From JBPYCR01 sp051846935 (GTDB lineage Bacteria; Bacillota; Bacilli; Bacillales; Amphibacillaceae), in contig NZ_JBPYCS010000012.1 in the NCBI RefSeq assembly GCF_051846935.1, positions 21,534-85,533 on the forward strand: 64,000 nucleotides of DNA, written 5' to 3'. Below, in pieces: positions 35,688 through 45,363 of this stretch. Under the pieces are notes generated by a model that saw only the letters and a program-made list of their open reading frames with translations, was not told where the DNA came from and ran no database searches. Position 1 is the first letter of the stretch. Every line of letters starts with the position of its first letter. The translations under genes were made by a program, and so were the position numbers.

Positions 35688-35755
35688 ATTATAAGGAAAA
35701 TATAGATTCGAAATTAGACGCATATGTCATGACTTTTAAATGACAAATGTCATAT
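35688..35755 (-). promoter_or_regulatory. des promoter with DesR-like operator
   Basis: The segment 35723-35755 holds TGTCAT-N8-ATGACA and the 12-bp palindrome TGACAAATGTCA, about 30 bp upstream of a minus-strand TATAAT (35688-35693). No good -35 hexamer lies 16-18 bases from this -10, which suits an activator-dependent promoter. In B. subtilis DesR binds just upstream of the des promoter; the resemblance is inferred, not aligned. Confidence 0.6.
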
Positions 35756-35759
35756 CATT

Positions 35760-36860
35760 GGTAACGGTTGGAAGTGCAATGCGTAAAATAACGCTACAAT
35801 AATAACGCTGTATTAAAGGGCTAATGTATGGATCAGGTCGACAGCTGCTGCAATGAGTAGATTCCTTCATACAATTAATAAGTAAGAATAGAGAGTTGTT
35901 TAGACAATTTGTCGATTGAGCGAAAGACAGAATTGCTCTATAATAAAGTCAGATGACATGGGAAAATGGTCTGGAAATTTATTAATGGAATGTATGTAAA
36001 TATGTTACGACAATAAAGTATATATATACAAAAGACTAAAACATATTGAAGTTGGCGTACGGTTCTATGAAAGCGATTTATCGTTGTAATTACGATAAAA
36101 TGGTTGTTTTGTGGTTTCATTTGTAATTATCTATTGGGTAGGGTAGTATGATTATTAAATTCTGAATGTTACGTAGCTTTTACAGAAAGGTTTATCCTCT
36201 ATTTGCCTTGTGCGGACCATTAACTACTTAAGTATATCTCTTTAATGCGTACTATCTCCAATGTTCATACGCTAGGCAACCGTTAAAAGCCCTTGTGAAA
36301 TAAATTGCAACTTCCAAGTATAGTGCATTTCCAAAGCGTAACACTATGGTGTGATAACACAACAACGTCTGCAGCTTAACCTTATAAAGGCTGACCATTT
36401 AATCATTGTCGCACAAGTAAACGGTTACACACATTACACTGGTGCGATTTGGAAAATGGAGCCTATACCTGTTTGCCAAAAGTTTTGTCGATTGTCGACT
36501 GTCGAAACACGATTTGCTTATTGAAAAAGAAAACACGTTCTACATAGCCCTTTTCGTGTGCGTGTATGCTTTTATTGATCCTTTGTATACTACGTAGCTT
36601 TATATATGTATTGCTTTACTTTTTGGATAACTTTAAGGAGGTGACAATTAGCGATCAATGCATATGTACATCTCTAGCAGTAACCTCATTTTCTAGGCGA
36701 CATATGCTTATGAACTGCAAGAGATGGTTAATTATTTCCAATTAAGCTTTACACTCTAGTTTTTTAGAACTAGAACGCAATAATATTTTAATTCAATTTT
36801 GTGTGCTGACATGCGTTCTAAGTCTATCATCTAGTTCGGAAAACTTGAAGTACATTACGT
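35760..36860. other. 1.1-kb gene-free region before the TRAP operon
   Basis: No gene could be supported on either strand. Seen: a cre-like AGTAAACGGTTACA (36416-36429, 13 of 14 consensus positions), an orphan strong ribosome binding site AAGGAGGTGA (36635-36644) followed only by a 12-codon frame, and an inverted repeat AGAACGCA (36773-36780) / TGCGTTCT (36813-36820) about 70 bases ahead of dctP. Confidence 0.4.
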
Positions 36861-36889
36861 TTTACTAATTAAGGAAGGTGTATATTAGT

Positions 36890-37927
36890 ATGAAATCTTT
36901 ATTATCAAAAGGAACACTTGTATTTGCATTACTTGGTCTATTAATTTTGTCCGCATGTGGTGACAAAGCGTCAGATGAAAAGAGTTCTTCGGATTCATCC
37001 GGTGAATCCTATGAATGGAGTGTTGGCTTTAACACGGTGGAAGATTCCATTAGAGGTGTAGCTGCTCAGAAGTTTAAAGAGATCTTAGAAGAAGAATCCG
37101 AAGGTCGTATTACTATAGATTTATTTCCGAATGAACAGTTAGGTACGGATAATGAAATGGTCGAATCTGTTCAAGTAGGTGCTTTAGATTTTCAACTATC
37201 CAGTAGTGGAGTGTTAGCAGAAATAATGCCAGAATTCTCTGCAACAGATTTACCATTTATGTTTGAAAGTGCAGACGAAGCACATGCCGCTTTAGATGGG
37301 TCCTATGGTGACTTATTGAAGAAAGCTTCAACAGAAGAAGGAATTAAAATGTTAAATACGTTTAGCATTGGATTTTCGCAAATAACGACAAACGCAAGCC
37401 CGATTAATGGACCGGAAGATATGAAAGGTGCTTCCATTCGTAGCCCAAATGAGCCTGTACCTATTGCAACATTTGAAGCTTTAGGTAGCCAAGTGACGAC
37501 AATGCCATTTACAGAAGTGTATCTTGGTTTACAACAAGGCGCAATTGATGGTCAATTTAATCCACTTACAGCAATCAGAGATTCGAACTTCCATGAGGTT
37601 CAGGACTACCTAGCGATGACGGATATTATCTTTTATCATGCGCCATTTATTATGAACCAGGAGCTTTGGGATAGTTTAGATTCCGAAACACAAGAATTAA
37701 TTCAAAAAGCTGCGGATGAGGCAACAGAAGCAGCAAGAGCCTTTGAAGCCGAAACAGAAGCAGCGGTTTTAGGCGAAATTGAAGGGGACTTCAAAGAGGT
37801 TACAAATCCAGACAAAGCTGCTTTCCAACAAGCGGTACAACCTGTTTATCAGCAATTTGAAGATAAGATTGGCAAGGATGTTTTAGACGATCTACAAAGC
37901 TTCTTAGAAGAATATAGAAGTAAATAA
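36890..37927 (+). CDS. dctP: TRAP transporter substrate-binding lipoprotein (DctP family)
   Basis: Extracytoplasmic solute receptor of a TRAP transporter, 345 residues. The lipoprotein signal MKSLLSKGTLVFALLGLL ends in the lipobox LSAC (Cys about residue 23), then a Ser/Asp-rich linker. The family's substrate-clamping Arg is in GASIRSPNEPVPIATF. The start is ATG 36890, nine bases after AAGGAAGGTG. First gene of dctP-dctQ-dctM, with a hairpin before dctQ that would favour high receptor levels. Substrate is probably an organic acid, not defined. Confidence 0.92.
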   Translation: MKSLLSKGTLVFALLGLLILSACGDKASDEKSSSDSSGESYEWSVGFNTVEDSIRGVAAQKFKEILEEESEGRITIDLFPNEQLGTDNEMVESVQVGALDFQLSSSGVLAEIMPEFSATDLPFMFESADEAHAALDGSYGDLLKKASTEEGIKMLNTFSIGFSQITTNASPINGPEDMKGASIRSPNEPVPIATFEALGSQVTTMPFTEVYLGLQQGAIDGQFNPLTAIRDSNFHEVQDYLAMTDIIFYHAPFIMNQELWDSLDSETQELIQKAADEATEAARAFEAETEAAVLGEIEGDFKEVTNPDKAAFQQAVQPVYQQFEDKIGKDVLDDLQSFLEEYRSK

Positions 37928-37960
37928 TTTGCGAAGAGCTTTTAATATCCAGAAGTGTAC

Positions 37961-37995
37961 AACTTCCCTTCTCACGGTTAATTAGAAGGGAAGTT
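37961..37995 (+). other. Strong hairpin between dctP and dctQ
   Basis: AACTTCCCTTCT pairs perfectly (12 bp) with AGAAGGGAAGTT. No T-run follows (GTTATTC), so it is more likely a 3' stabiliser or attenuator of the dctP message than a full terminator. Confidence 0.65.
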
Positions 37996-38040
37996 GTTAT
38001 TCTATAAATATTTATTTTACTAGAGAAATGAGGACAAAAA

Positions 38041-38559
38041 ATGAAGATGATTCAGATTCGGTCAGTTAAAGACATTTTTGAGCTGTTGGCAAAAGTAGTT
38101 ATCGCTTTTACCAGTGCACTCATGGTCTTGCTTACTGCAGTCGTGTTTTTTAATGTTATTGCCAGATACTTCTTCGATGTCCCAATTGCTTTTACGTATG
38201 AGTTGGTTGAGCTCCTCTTTCCATGGATTGTATTTTTGGCAGTGATTAATGTTACATATGACAATGAAAATATAGATATTCAGTTTTTTGCAAAGTTACT
38301 ACCTAAGCCTATTCAAGTCATTTTGGCGTTTTTTGTAAAGGCTGTTATGTTGTTTTTTTCAGTATATATAACAATATCTAGCTTTAGTTTAGCGAGTGCC
38401 GTACAAAATCATACGATGCCGCTTCTAGGTATTTCTAAATCGTGGTTATATTGGTCTGTTAGCTGTAGTTTTACAGGAGTTTCGCTCGTCATCATTTATC
38501 AAACAATAGTAATGATTATGAGTAAGGGTGATTTACAAGAAGGAGGCAAGGCACTTTGA
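38041..38559 (+). CDS. dctQ: TRAP transporter small membrane subunit (DctQ family)
   Basis: 172 residues with four predicted membrane spans (about 20-42, 55-75, 93-115, 130-155), as usual for DctQ. The motif VELLFPWIVFLAVINVTY is family-like. Start ATG 38041 with GAGGAC ahead. Its stop overlaps the dctM TTG start by 3 bases. Works in a complex with DctM, driven by a Na+ or H+ gradient. Confidence 0.9.
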   Translation: MKMIQIRSVKDIFELLAKVVIAFTSALMVLLTAVVFFNVIARYFFDVPIAFTYELVELLFPWIVFLAVINVTYDNENIDIQFFAKLLPKPIQVILAFFVKAVMLFFSVYITISSFSLASAVQNHTMPLLGISKSWLYWSVSCSFTGVSLVIIYQTIVMIMSKGDLQEGGKAL

Positions 38560-39830
38560 TTTGGGTAATGATTATTAGCTTATTCGTATTAATGCTTGCA
38601 GGTGTTCCGATTGCATTTGCAATGGGTGCCTCTGCTTTATTTTATATTATCGTGGAAGGGATATCTTTGGAGATAGTAACTCAGAGATTCTTTACGAGTA
38701 CACAATCATTCGCATTTTTAGCTATTCCGTTTTTTATATTAATGGGTAGTATTATGGAACATGGCGGAGTGGCAAAGCGTATTATTAACTTAGCAAACTC
38801 TCTAGTTCGTTCACTACCGGGTGGATTAGCATCCGTATCCGTTGTTACTAATATGGGTATGGCTGGGGTATCCGGTTCGGCAGCAGCAGATGCAGCCGCG
38901 GTAGGTGGCGTGCTCATGCCTGAGATGAAAAAAAAGGGTTATCCAGCATCTTTTTCCGCCGCTTTAAACGCATCTGCGTCCGTTGTCGGTGTTATCATTC
39001 CACCGAGTAGTGTGATCATTATTATTGCTTGGTTATCCAAACTTTCCGTTGGAGAAATGTTTTTGGCAGGTGCGATTCCAGGAATCCTAATATCTCTTGC
39101 TTACTTGGTACTTACAATTACGATTTCGATTAAGCGTAAGTATCCACGTGAGCAAAGAGCAACACTTAAGGAGATTGGAAAAAATCTGCTAAATGCGTCA
39201 TTAACGATTGTTTTACCAATCTTTTTGGTATTGAGCATTGCGATGGGCATTGCCACTGCAACCGAGGCGGCGGCATTGGCAGCCGTTTATGCATTTGTCA
39301 TTTCTGTTTTCGTATATCGATCCCTTAATGTTCGACAAATTGCTCGTGCTTTACGTGATACGGTTTATACGTCGACAGTTGTCATGTTTATCGTTTGTTC
39401 GAGTATGATTTTTTCATGGGTGCTTATTAATGAAGGAGTGCCTAAACTTATTTCCGATATTTTACTTGGTTTTGGACTGCCGAATTGGGCATTATTGTTA
39501 GTAATTATTCTCGTCATGACACTTGGTGGAATGTTCTTGGATACAGTACCAAACCTGTTCATTTTTGTACCTATTTTTTATCCAATCACTGCAGAAATGG
39601 GAATAGACCCAATGCATTTTTCGATTATTATGTTATGCACACTATCTGTAGGTTTATTCACCCCTCCAGTCGGTACTTCGCTATTTGTTTCTTGTCGAAT
39701 TGCAAAAATTCGCATGGAGGATACACTTAAGGATTTAGTGCCTTATTTTGCAGTAGGAATGGCAATGGTTATTGTTGTTGCGTTTATCCCAGCACTTACG
39801 CTATGGTTGCCTAATTTGTTAAGTCAATAA
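38556..39830 (+). CDS. dctM: TRAP transporter large membrane subunit (DctM family)
   Basis: The transport channel, 424 residues, about 12 hydrophobic spans. Typical segments: PFFILMGSIMEHGGVAKRI, NMGMAGVSGSAAADAAAVG and SVGLFTPPVGTSLFVSCRI. Start TTG 38556 overlaps the dctQ stop, with AAGGAGG upstream. A terminator follows at 39914. Confidence 0.93.
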   Translation: MIWVMIISLFVLMLAGVPIAFAMGASALFYIIVEGISLEIVTQRFFTSTQSFAFLAIPFFILMGSIMEHGGVAKRIINLANSLVRSLPGGLASVSVVTNMGMAGVSGSAAADAAAVGGVLMPEMKKKGYPASFSAALNASASVVGVIIPPSSVIIIIAWLSKLSVGEMFLAGAIPGILISLAYLVLTITISIKRKYPREQRATLKEIGKNLLNASLTIVLPIFLVLSIAMGIATATEAAALAAVYAFVISVFVYRSLNVRQIARALRDTVYTSTVVMFIVCSSMIFSWVLINEGVPKLISDILLGFGLPNWALLLVIILVMTLGGMFLDTVPNLFIFVPIFYPITAEMGIDPMHFSIIMLCTLSVGLFTPPVGTSLFVSCRIAKIRMEDTLKDLVPYFAVGMAMVIVVAFIPALTLWLPNLLSQ

Positions 39831-39913
39831 TACGATCTATCGTAGTGTGCTTCTATAATCTCGATGCGATGCATTTCTCACAGAGTAGAAAACAATTGGG
39901 TTTTAAAGGGTAA

Positions 39914-39968
39914 AGGGTGTATCAATGAGGGATGTGGTATTCTCTTGGTGCATCCTATTCTTTTTTTA
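39914..39968 (+). terminator. Terminator of the TRAP operon
   Basis: AGGGTGTATCAA pairs with TTGGTGCATCCT (12 bp with three G-U pairs), followed by a seven-base T-run. Confidence 0.75.
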
Positions 39969-40110
39969 TCTTAAGCGTATTGCCTTTTAATTTAAAAGGC
40001 GATCCTAATTTGGAAATGTACTTCTTTTTTAGTAGTATGAGAAAATAATTACCATAAAAAAGGAATGATAATAAAGCTGTACGTAAACCCTAAAAAAAGA
40101 AGGTGATCGT

Positions 40111-41574
40111 ATGTCCAAAAATAAAACGACCTGTTGGAATTTGGAAAACAGTTATACAAAGCTCCCTAAGCGGTTTTTTGCACATATTCATCCGACCATT
40201 GTCAAGGATCCTGCCATTGTTCTATTTAATGAAGGATTAGCGGAGCAGTTAGGACTAAGCTGTACATCCTTTCAAGCAGAAGAAGTGGTGAAGTGGTTGA
40301 GCGGGAATGCGATACCACCACAATCCAAGCCGCTTGCACAAGCGTATGCTGGTCACCAATTTGGAAATTTCACACGACTGGGGGACGGCCGTGCTATTTT
40401 ACTCGGTGAACAAATTACACCAGAGGGACATCGCGTTGATATTCAATTGAAAGGCGCAGGACGGACCCCTTATTCTCGTGGTGGTGATGGACGTGCAGCC
40501 CTTGGCCCGATGTTGCGGGAATATATTATTAGTGAAGCGCTTCATGCATTACACATTCCGACGACACGGAGCTTGGCGGTAGTTTCTACTGGAGAAAGTA
40601 TTTTGCGGGAAAAAGAACTCCCTGGCGCAATCCTCACGCGTTCAGCGTCAAGCCATATCCGAGTTGGTACATTTCAGTATGCTGCAGCATGGGGGTCATT
40701 AGATGAACTTCAGTGCCTGGCAGATTATGTCATCAAACGCCATTATCCAAATGCGCTTAATGTGGATAACCGATATATACAACTGTATAAAGAGGTAATC
40801 GATGGACAAGCGGCGCTAATTGCTAAATGGCAACTCGTTGGCTTTGTGCACGGTGTTATGAATACGGATAATATGACAATAAGCGGAGAATCGATTGACT
40901 ATGGCCCTTGTGCATTTATGGACGCTTTTGATCCAGCTACTGTTTTTAGTTCTATTGATCAGACGGGAAGATATGCATATGGAAATCAGCCTGCAATTGG
41001 TGGCTGGAATTTAGCCCGATTTGCTGAAGCATTATTACCGCTGTTTCATAAAGAAAAAGAAAGAGCGATTAAAATTGCCCAAGACGTACTCTCTTCCTAT
41101 GATGATCGGTTTTTAGAGTACTGGCAGAATGGTATGCGTTCAAAGCTCGGCCTAATAAATAAAGAGCCTGGAGACGAAAAGCTCATTAGTGACTTACTTG
41201 ACCTTATGAAAAAGCATAAGGCGGATTATACGAATACATTTATTGCCTTAACGAACGACAAATGGGGCAACCATTCAATTTATAATGAAAAGGAATTTAA
41301 GCAATGGCATCAACGCTGGAAAAAAAGGAAGAACAAGCAGCAAGCTTCAAATAAAGAAATTCATACGTTAATGCAAAGCAATAATCCAGCCGTCATTCCA
41401 CGAAATCATCGTGTAGAAGAAGCGCTGAACGCAGCAGTTGAACATGGAGATACGCGTGTAGTAAAAGAGCTCGTACATGTATTATCTACACCGTATGCGC
41501 ATACAGAAGAAAAGGCATCATACCAGCAGGCTTCGAACGCTGACACACCGTATCGAACCTTTTGTGGGACGTAA
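40111..41574 (+). CDS. selO: SelO/YdiU family protein AMPylase
   Basis: Pseudokinase-fold enzyme that transfers AMP to Ser/Thr/Tyr of target proteins, in studied homologues linked to oxidative stress, 487 residues. Signature segments: LKGAGRTPYSRGGDGRAALG (about residue 112), RVGTFQYAAAWG and the active-site HGVMNTDNMTISGESIDYGP. The third-last residue is Cys (ending FCGT), the place of selenocysteine or Cys in SelO proteins. Start ATG behind AAGGTGATC. Single-gene unit with its own terminator; no target is suggested by neighbours. Confidence 0.92.
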   Translation: MSKNKTTCWNLENSYTKLPKRFFAHIHPTIVKDPAIVLFNEGLAEQLGLSCTSFQAEEVVKWLSGNAIPPQSKPLAQAYAGHQFGNFTRLGDGRAILLGEQITPEGHRVDIQLKGAGRTPYSRGGDGRAALGPMLREYIISEALHALHIPTTRSLAVVSTGESILREKELPGAILTRSASSHIRVGTFQYAAAWGSLDELQCLADYVIKRHYPNALNVDNRYIQLYKEVIDGQAALIAKWQLVGFVHGVMNTDNMTISGESIDYGPCAFMDAFDPATVFSSIDQTGRYAYGNQPAIGGWNLARFAEALLPLFHKEKERAIKIAQDVLSSYDDRFLEYWQNGMRSKLGLINKEPGDEKLISDLLDLMKKHKADYTNTFIALTNDKWGNHSIYNEKEFKQWHQRWKKRKNKQQASNKEIHTLMQSNNPAVIPRNHRVEEALNAAVEHGDTRVVKELVHVLSTPYAHTEEKASYQQASNADTPYRTFCGT

Positions 41575-41597
41575 AATATCGTTCATCTTCGTGCAAG

Positions 41598-41628
41598 AGC
41601 AGTCATTTCGTAAAGTGACTGCTTTTAA
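41598..41628 (+). terminator. Terminator of selO
   Basis: AGCAGTCA pairs with TGACTGCT around TTTCGTAAAG, followed by TTTTAATT. Between here and 41927 about 300 bases hold no recognised feature. Confidence 0.7.
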
Positions 41629-41927
41629 TTCGCCATACAATATAGAGAGCTATGGGTGCGAGTTGAAAAGCCTTAACTAAATATAGAAGCAATTTATTAA
41701 CTAAAACGGTCTTGTTTTTTCATAGCTTGCGCGATAGAATTGTGCCTAAGCATAAGGCGTATAGCTTAAAAATATTATGCAACATTACCACACCAATTCA
41801 CACCAATCTTAAAATCCTCTATAAAACTTCTAAACTAATAAGTATGTAATACATTTGTAAAGGAGGGAGTCTACAACGCGAAAATGTCATTTACCATTAA
41901 TCTATGTGTAAATATGGAGAGCTAAGG

Positions 41928-42821
41928 ATGAATAATATGAAAATAGCGATGATAGATATTGGTGGAACTTCGGTTAAGTTAGGGGTCGCCAACGAAAAAG
42001 GGGTAATGGAGCATCAAACGGAGTATGCAACGGAAAGTTATAAAGGTGGCGAGTACATATTAAATACCGTAATCGAAAAGCTGAAAAAAATAGACGGGAT
42101 CACTGGGATCGGTGTCTGTGTGCCAGGTCAAATTGATCGAAAAAACGGTATTATCGTGAATGAATCAGCAAATATACCGAATTCATCGGGTCTTTCACTA
42201 AAAGGAACGCTAGAGGACTACTTTCAAGTTCCAGTACAGGTAGAAAATGATGTGAATGCAGCGGCACTAGGTGAAAGTTACTTTGGACTAGGCAAGCACG
42301 TAGGAGATTTTATTTATTTGGCGTATGGCACAGGAATAGGTGGAGCGATTGTATATGACTCAGAAATTTACTACGGAAGAAGTGGATTTGCTGCGGAATT
42401 TGGCCATATGATAACCCATCCGTTCGGGTATCGCTGTAATTGTGGCTTACAAGGCTGTTATGAAAAGTATGCTTCCACTACTACACTCGTGCAACAAGCG
42501 GAAAAGATAGATCCTCAGCTTACAAATGGTAAAACGATAATGGAAAAGTATATGGAAGGCGATGAGCGTGTACAGCTGCTCATAAAAAATTGGGTGTCGG
42601 AAATCGTACTAGGTATTATATCGATCGTTCATATTTTTAACCCTTCTACTATTATTTTGGGAGGAGGGATTATGGAGCAAGAAAGGATTGTAAGTATGAT
42701 ATCAGACCAAGTAAAGGCTTCTATTTTAGAAAGCTTTCTTCCGATTAATATACATTCGGCTTCCCTAGGGAATACAGCTGGTATGTATGGCGCATTATCG
42801 CTTCATTTGCCACCACGATAA
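41928..42821 (+). CDS. ROK family sugar kinase
   Basis: ROK-family kinase, 297 residues. ATP site IDIGGTSVKLG at the N-terminus, a catalytic-region ENDVNAAALGE, and a zinc motif CNCGLQGCYEKYAS; no N-terminal helix-turn-helix, so an enzyme rather than a repressor. Preferred start ATG 41928, 7 bases after GGAGA; ATG 41904 and 41937 are alternatives. Monocistronic; the sugar (glucose, mannose, N-acetyl sugars or fructose) cannot be told. Confidence 0.85.
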   Translation: MNNMKIAMIDIGGTSVKLGVANEKGVMEHQTEYATESYKGGEYILNTVIEKLKKIDGITGIGVCVPGQIDRKNGIIVNESANIPNSSGLSLKGTLEDYFQVPVQVENDVNAAALGESYFGLGKHVGDFIYLAYGTGIGGAIVYDSEIYYGRSGFAAEFGHMITHPFGYRCNCGLQGCYEKYASTTTLVQQAEKIDPQLTNGKTIMEKYMEGDERVQLLIKNWVSEIVLGIISIVHIFNPSTIILGGGIMEQERIVSMISDQVKASILESFLPINIHSASLGNTAGMYGALSLHLPPR

Positions 42822-42829
42822 CAGAAAGC

Positions 42830-42899
42830 ACCCTATTTCATTCACCAAAAATAAGTAGGAATCGAATCCCATTAATGGTGCAATTAGTGAAAAAGGGTG
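42830..42899. terminator. Shared hairpin between convergent ROK and GntR genes
   Basis: GCACCCT and CATTCAC on one side pair with GTGAAAAAGGGTGC on the other with a long loop. It could end both converging transcripts; no strong T-run on either side. Confidence 0.45.
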
Positions 42900-42912
42900 C
42901 CTTAGTCTCAAT

Positions 42913-43590
42913 TTAAAATAAGTCATGAATCTCTTTATATTCATTTTCATGTATCGATAAGCTATCAATTGCATGCTTATAGTGATGATGCAAGCTCTGT
43001 TCGAGTTCAGTAGACTTTTTCGCTTGTAATAGCTGTAAAATTTCTTGGTGTTCCAAAGGACTAACTGGAGGTGTCGTTGTGTTTTCAAAGAAAGAATCGT
43101 ACAAAATCAAATAAATATTTGTTTGATTTATTAACCGTTCTATAAACTCTGCTAGAAACTTATTTCCGGAATTTTGCGCAATAACCATATGAAACTTTTT
43201 GTTGGCATTTAAATAATCAACAAGGCTTTTCTTTTTTAAAGCATCTTCTTCTTCTTGTAAAAAGAGCCTCATTCGATTAAATTCTTTTTCATTTAAATGG
43301 TGTAATGCTTTTATTGCCGCCATTGTTTCCAGATCTTTTCTAAGATCAAACGCCTGGATGATCTCCTCTTTGCTTGGACTTGCAACAAAAGCACCTCTGT
43401 TTGGATAAATATTAACTAATCCATTTACAGCAAGCTTCCTTATTGCATTTCGGACGGGTGTACGACTTACATTTAATTGTGAGGAAATGGCTGTTTCTAC
43501 AAGCTGTTTTCCGGGAGCTAGTTCTCGAGAGAGTATCGCCTCGTTTAAGGTTTCATATACCGTTTGCTCGACCGATTGTTTTTTTCTCAT
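42913..43590 (-). CDS. GntR-family (FadR subfamily) transcription regulator
   Basis: 225 residues. N-terminal winged helix with LNVSRTPVRNAIRKLAVNGL (about residues 35-55), C-terminal FCD-type ligand domain rich in helices and His. Start ATG 43590 behind GGGTGATC. It is divergent from the YfcC-like carrier and lysine-dehydrogenase-like gene. The TTGTA-N4-TACAA palindrome at their promoter (43715-43728) is the natural operator candidate. Likely responds to an amino or organic acid taken up by that operon. Confidence 0.88.
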   Translation of the reverse strand: MRKKQSVEQTVYETLNEAILSRELAPGKQLVETAISSQLNVSRTPVRNAIRKLAVNGLVNIYPNRGAFVASPSKEEIIQAFDLRKDLETMAAIKALHHLNEKEFNRMRLFLQEEEDALKKKSLVDYLNANKKFHMVIAQNSGNKFLAEFIERLINQTNIYLILYDSFFENTTTPPVSPLEHQEILQLLQAKKSTELEQSLHHHYKHAIDSLSIHENEYKEIHDLF

Positions 43591-43683
43591 GTATGATCAC
43601 CCACTTATATTAAGAGTACAATTATAGTCATTATACACGATTATACATAATTTGAATAACTAGTTAAAATTGTTTGAATCTTC

Positions 43684-43728
43684 TTGACACCGTGTATTCA
43701 ATGTTGTAAACTGCTTGTAATTGTACAA
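43684..43728 (+). promoter_or_regulatory. Promoter and GntR-type operator of the carrier operon
   Basis: TTGACA (43684-43689), 17-base spacer, TAAACT (43707-43712). Directly downstream, over the likely start point, is the inverted repeat TTGTA-ATTG-TACAA (43715-43728). FadR-type GntR proteins commonly bind such short TTGT/ACAA palindromes. Confidence 0.65.
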
Positions 43729-43769
43729 CAATCTTGTTCTACAAATAATTATACTTCTTTTTTAAGAAA

Positions 43770-43784
43770 ATGTAAGCGTTATCT
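43770..43784 (+). promoter_or_regulatory. cre site (CcpA) in the leader
   Basis: ATGTAAGCGTTATCT agrees at every position with the cre consensus WTGNAANCGNWNNCW. It lies 58 bases downstream of the -10 and 65 before the start codon, where bound CcpA would block elongation. This implies carbon catabolite repression of the operon. Confidence 0.7.
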
Positions 43785-43848
43785 ACTATTCGATGAACGT
43801 GTTTGACCGAGCATAGCAATTAGTATAGAAATTTAAGGAGTGAATACA

Positions 43849-45231
43849 TTGAAATTGAAAATACCGCACACATTTGTGTTGATTTTCAGTATTATTGTCG
43901 TTGTTACGGTCGCAACGTATTTCGTCCCTGCAGGTCAGTTTGAACGTGTAGAAAATCCAGATACAGGGGTCGTTGTTATCGATCCGGATTCCTATGAAAG
44001 GATAGAGCAATCACCGGTCCCGATTACTGGAATATTTACATCGATACCAACAGGAATGGGAGAGGTTGGCTGGATTGTCTTTCTTATTTTCATTATTGGT
44101 GGATCGTTTGGAATGATTAATCGAACGGGAGCAATTGAAGCGGGGATTTCTAAGCTAGTGCTAAGTTTAAGAAATAAAGAAAAGCTGCTTATTCCAATTA
44201 CATTGCTCATTTTTTCATTAGGTGGCGCAACATTTGGGATGGCAGAATCTACGCTAATTTTTATTCCAATGGGTGTCGTGTTGGCTAGAAGCCTCGGTAT
44301 GGATGCGATTACAGGTATGGCGATTGTTTTTATTGGAGCAATGGCTGGCTTTTCTGGAGGATTTCTTAACCCATTTACAGTAGGCGTTGCTCAAGGAATC
44401 GCAGGCCTACCGCTGTTTTCAGGGTTGGGACTTCGAATAATTATTCAACTGACGCTTGTTGCTATTGCATCTTGGTATATTATTGCTTATTCCGAAAAGG
44501 TAAAAAAGAACCCGAATCATAGTCTAGTCTATGACTTGGAAAAGGATAGTGAAATCGCTGCAACGATAGAAGATGTACCGTTTACGTTAAGACATAAATT
44601 AGTTCTTCTCGTAGTAGCAGCTGGTTTCGGATTAATCATTTATGGTGTATTCAATGGGTGGAGCACGAGTACGGACTTGGCAGCAATCTTTTTAGCCGTC
44701 GGAATCCTCTCTGGGTTAATTGGTGGAAATACGCCGAGCGAGCTCGCAGATCATTTCATCGATGGCGCTAAGGAATTAACATATGGCGCGCTAATTGTAG
44801 GGTTGGCACGTGCAATTGTCGTAGTTTTAAATGATGGGCAAATTATGGATACAATTATTCACAGCTCGGCGCAATTGTTATCGTGGCTTCCGGGATATTT
44901 ATCGGCAACGGGTATGTATTTTTTCCAAGTATTGTTTAATTTTTTCGTACCGTCCGGAAGTGGTCAAGCGGCTACGACGATCCCAATCATGGCTCCGCTT
45001 GGTGAATTATTAGGGGTGTCGAGACAAAGCGTTGTACTAGCGTATCAATTAGGGGATGGCTTCACAAACGCGCTGTTTCCGACTTCAGCTATCTTAATGG
45101 CAGGGTTAAGTATTGCTAAAATTCCGTATGAAAAATGGGTAAGGTGGGTAATGCCACTCATGCTCTGGTGGATTTTAGCAGGGGCATCCTTTATGGTAAT
45201 TAGTGTTCTAATTGGATACGGTCCTTATTAA
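43849..45231 (+). CDS. YfcC-family (DcuC-like) membrane carrier
   Basis: Integral-membrane transporter of the YfcC/C4-dicarboxylate-like family, 460 residues with about 12 spans. IGGSFGMINRTGAIEAGISK and NFFVPSGSGQAATTIPIMAP are family segments. The start is TTG 43849, eight bases after AAGGAG; the GTG at 43840 overlaps that site. Members are variously annotated for amino acids or basic amino acid antiport. The lysine-dehydrogenase-like gene downstream suggests an amino acid substrate. Regulated by the operator and cre site above. Confidence 0.85.
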   Translation: MKLKIPHTFVLIFSIIVVVTVATYFVPAGQFERVENPDTGVVVIDPDSYERIEQSPVPITGIFTSIPTGMGEVGWIVFLIFIIGGSFGMINRTGAIEAGISKLVLSLRNKEKLLIPITLLIFSLGGATFGMAESTLIFIPMGVVLARSLGMDAITGMAIVFIGAMAGFSGGFLNPFTVGVAQGIAGLPLFSGLGLRIIIQLTLVAIASWYIIAYSEKVKKNPNHSLVYDLEKDSEIAATIEDVPFTLRHKLVLLVVAAGFGLIIYGVFNGWSTSTDLAAIFLAVGILSGLIGGNTPSELADHFIDGAKELTYGALIVGLARAIVVVLNDGQIMDTIIHSSAQLLSWLPGYLSATGMYFFQVLFNFFVPSGSGQAATTIPIMAPLGELLGVSRQSVVLAYQLGDGFTNALFPTSAILMAGLSIAKIPYEKWVRWVMPLMLWWILAGASFMVISVLIGYGPY

Positions 45232-45363
45232 AATGCATCACGCGTAACGAACTACCGTGAACGTAAATGTAAAAAAATTGATACAAATACATAAACATAG
45301 GCGTGCGGCGATGTATCAAGTGAATCTGAACAACTAAACGTAATTTACGAGGAGGGCCAATTC

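Noticed and set aside
35938..36120. 60-codon minus-strand frame in the gap before the TRAP operon
   Set aside because: No ribosome binding site and no recognisable protein features; likely chance.
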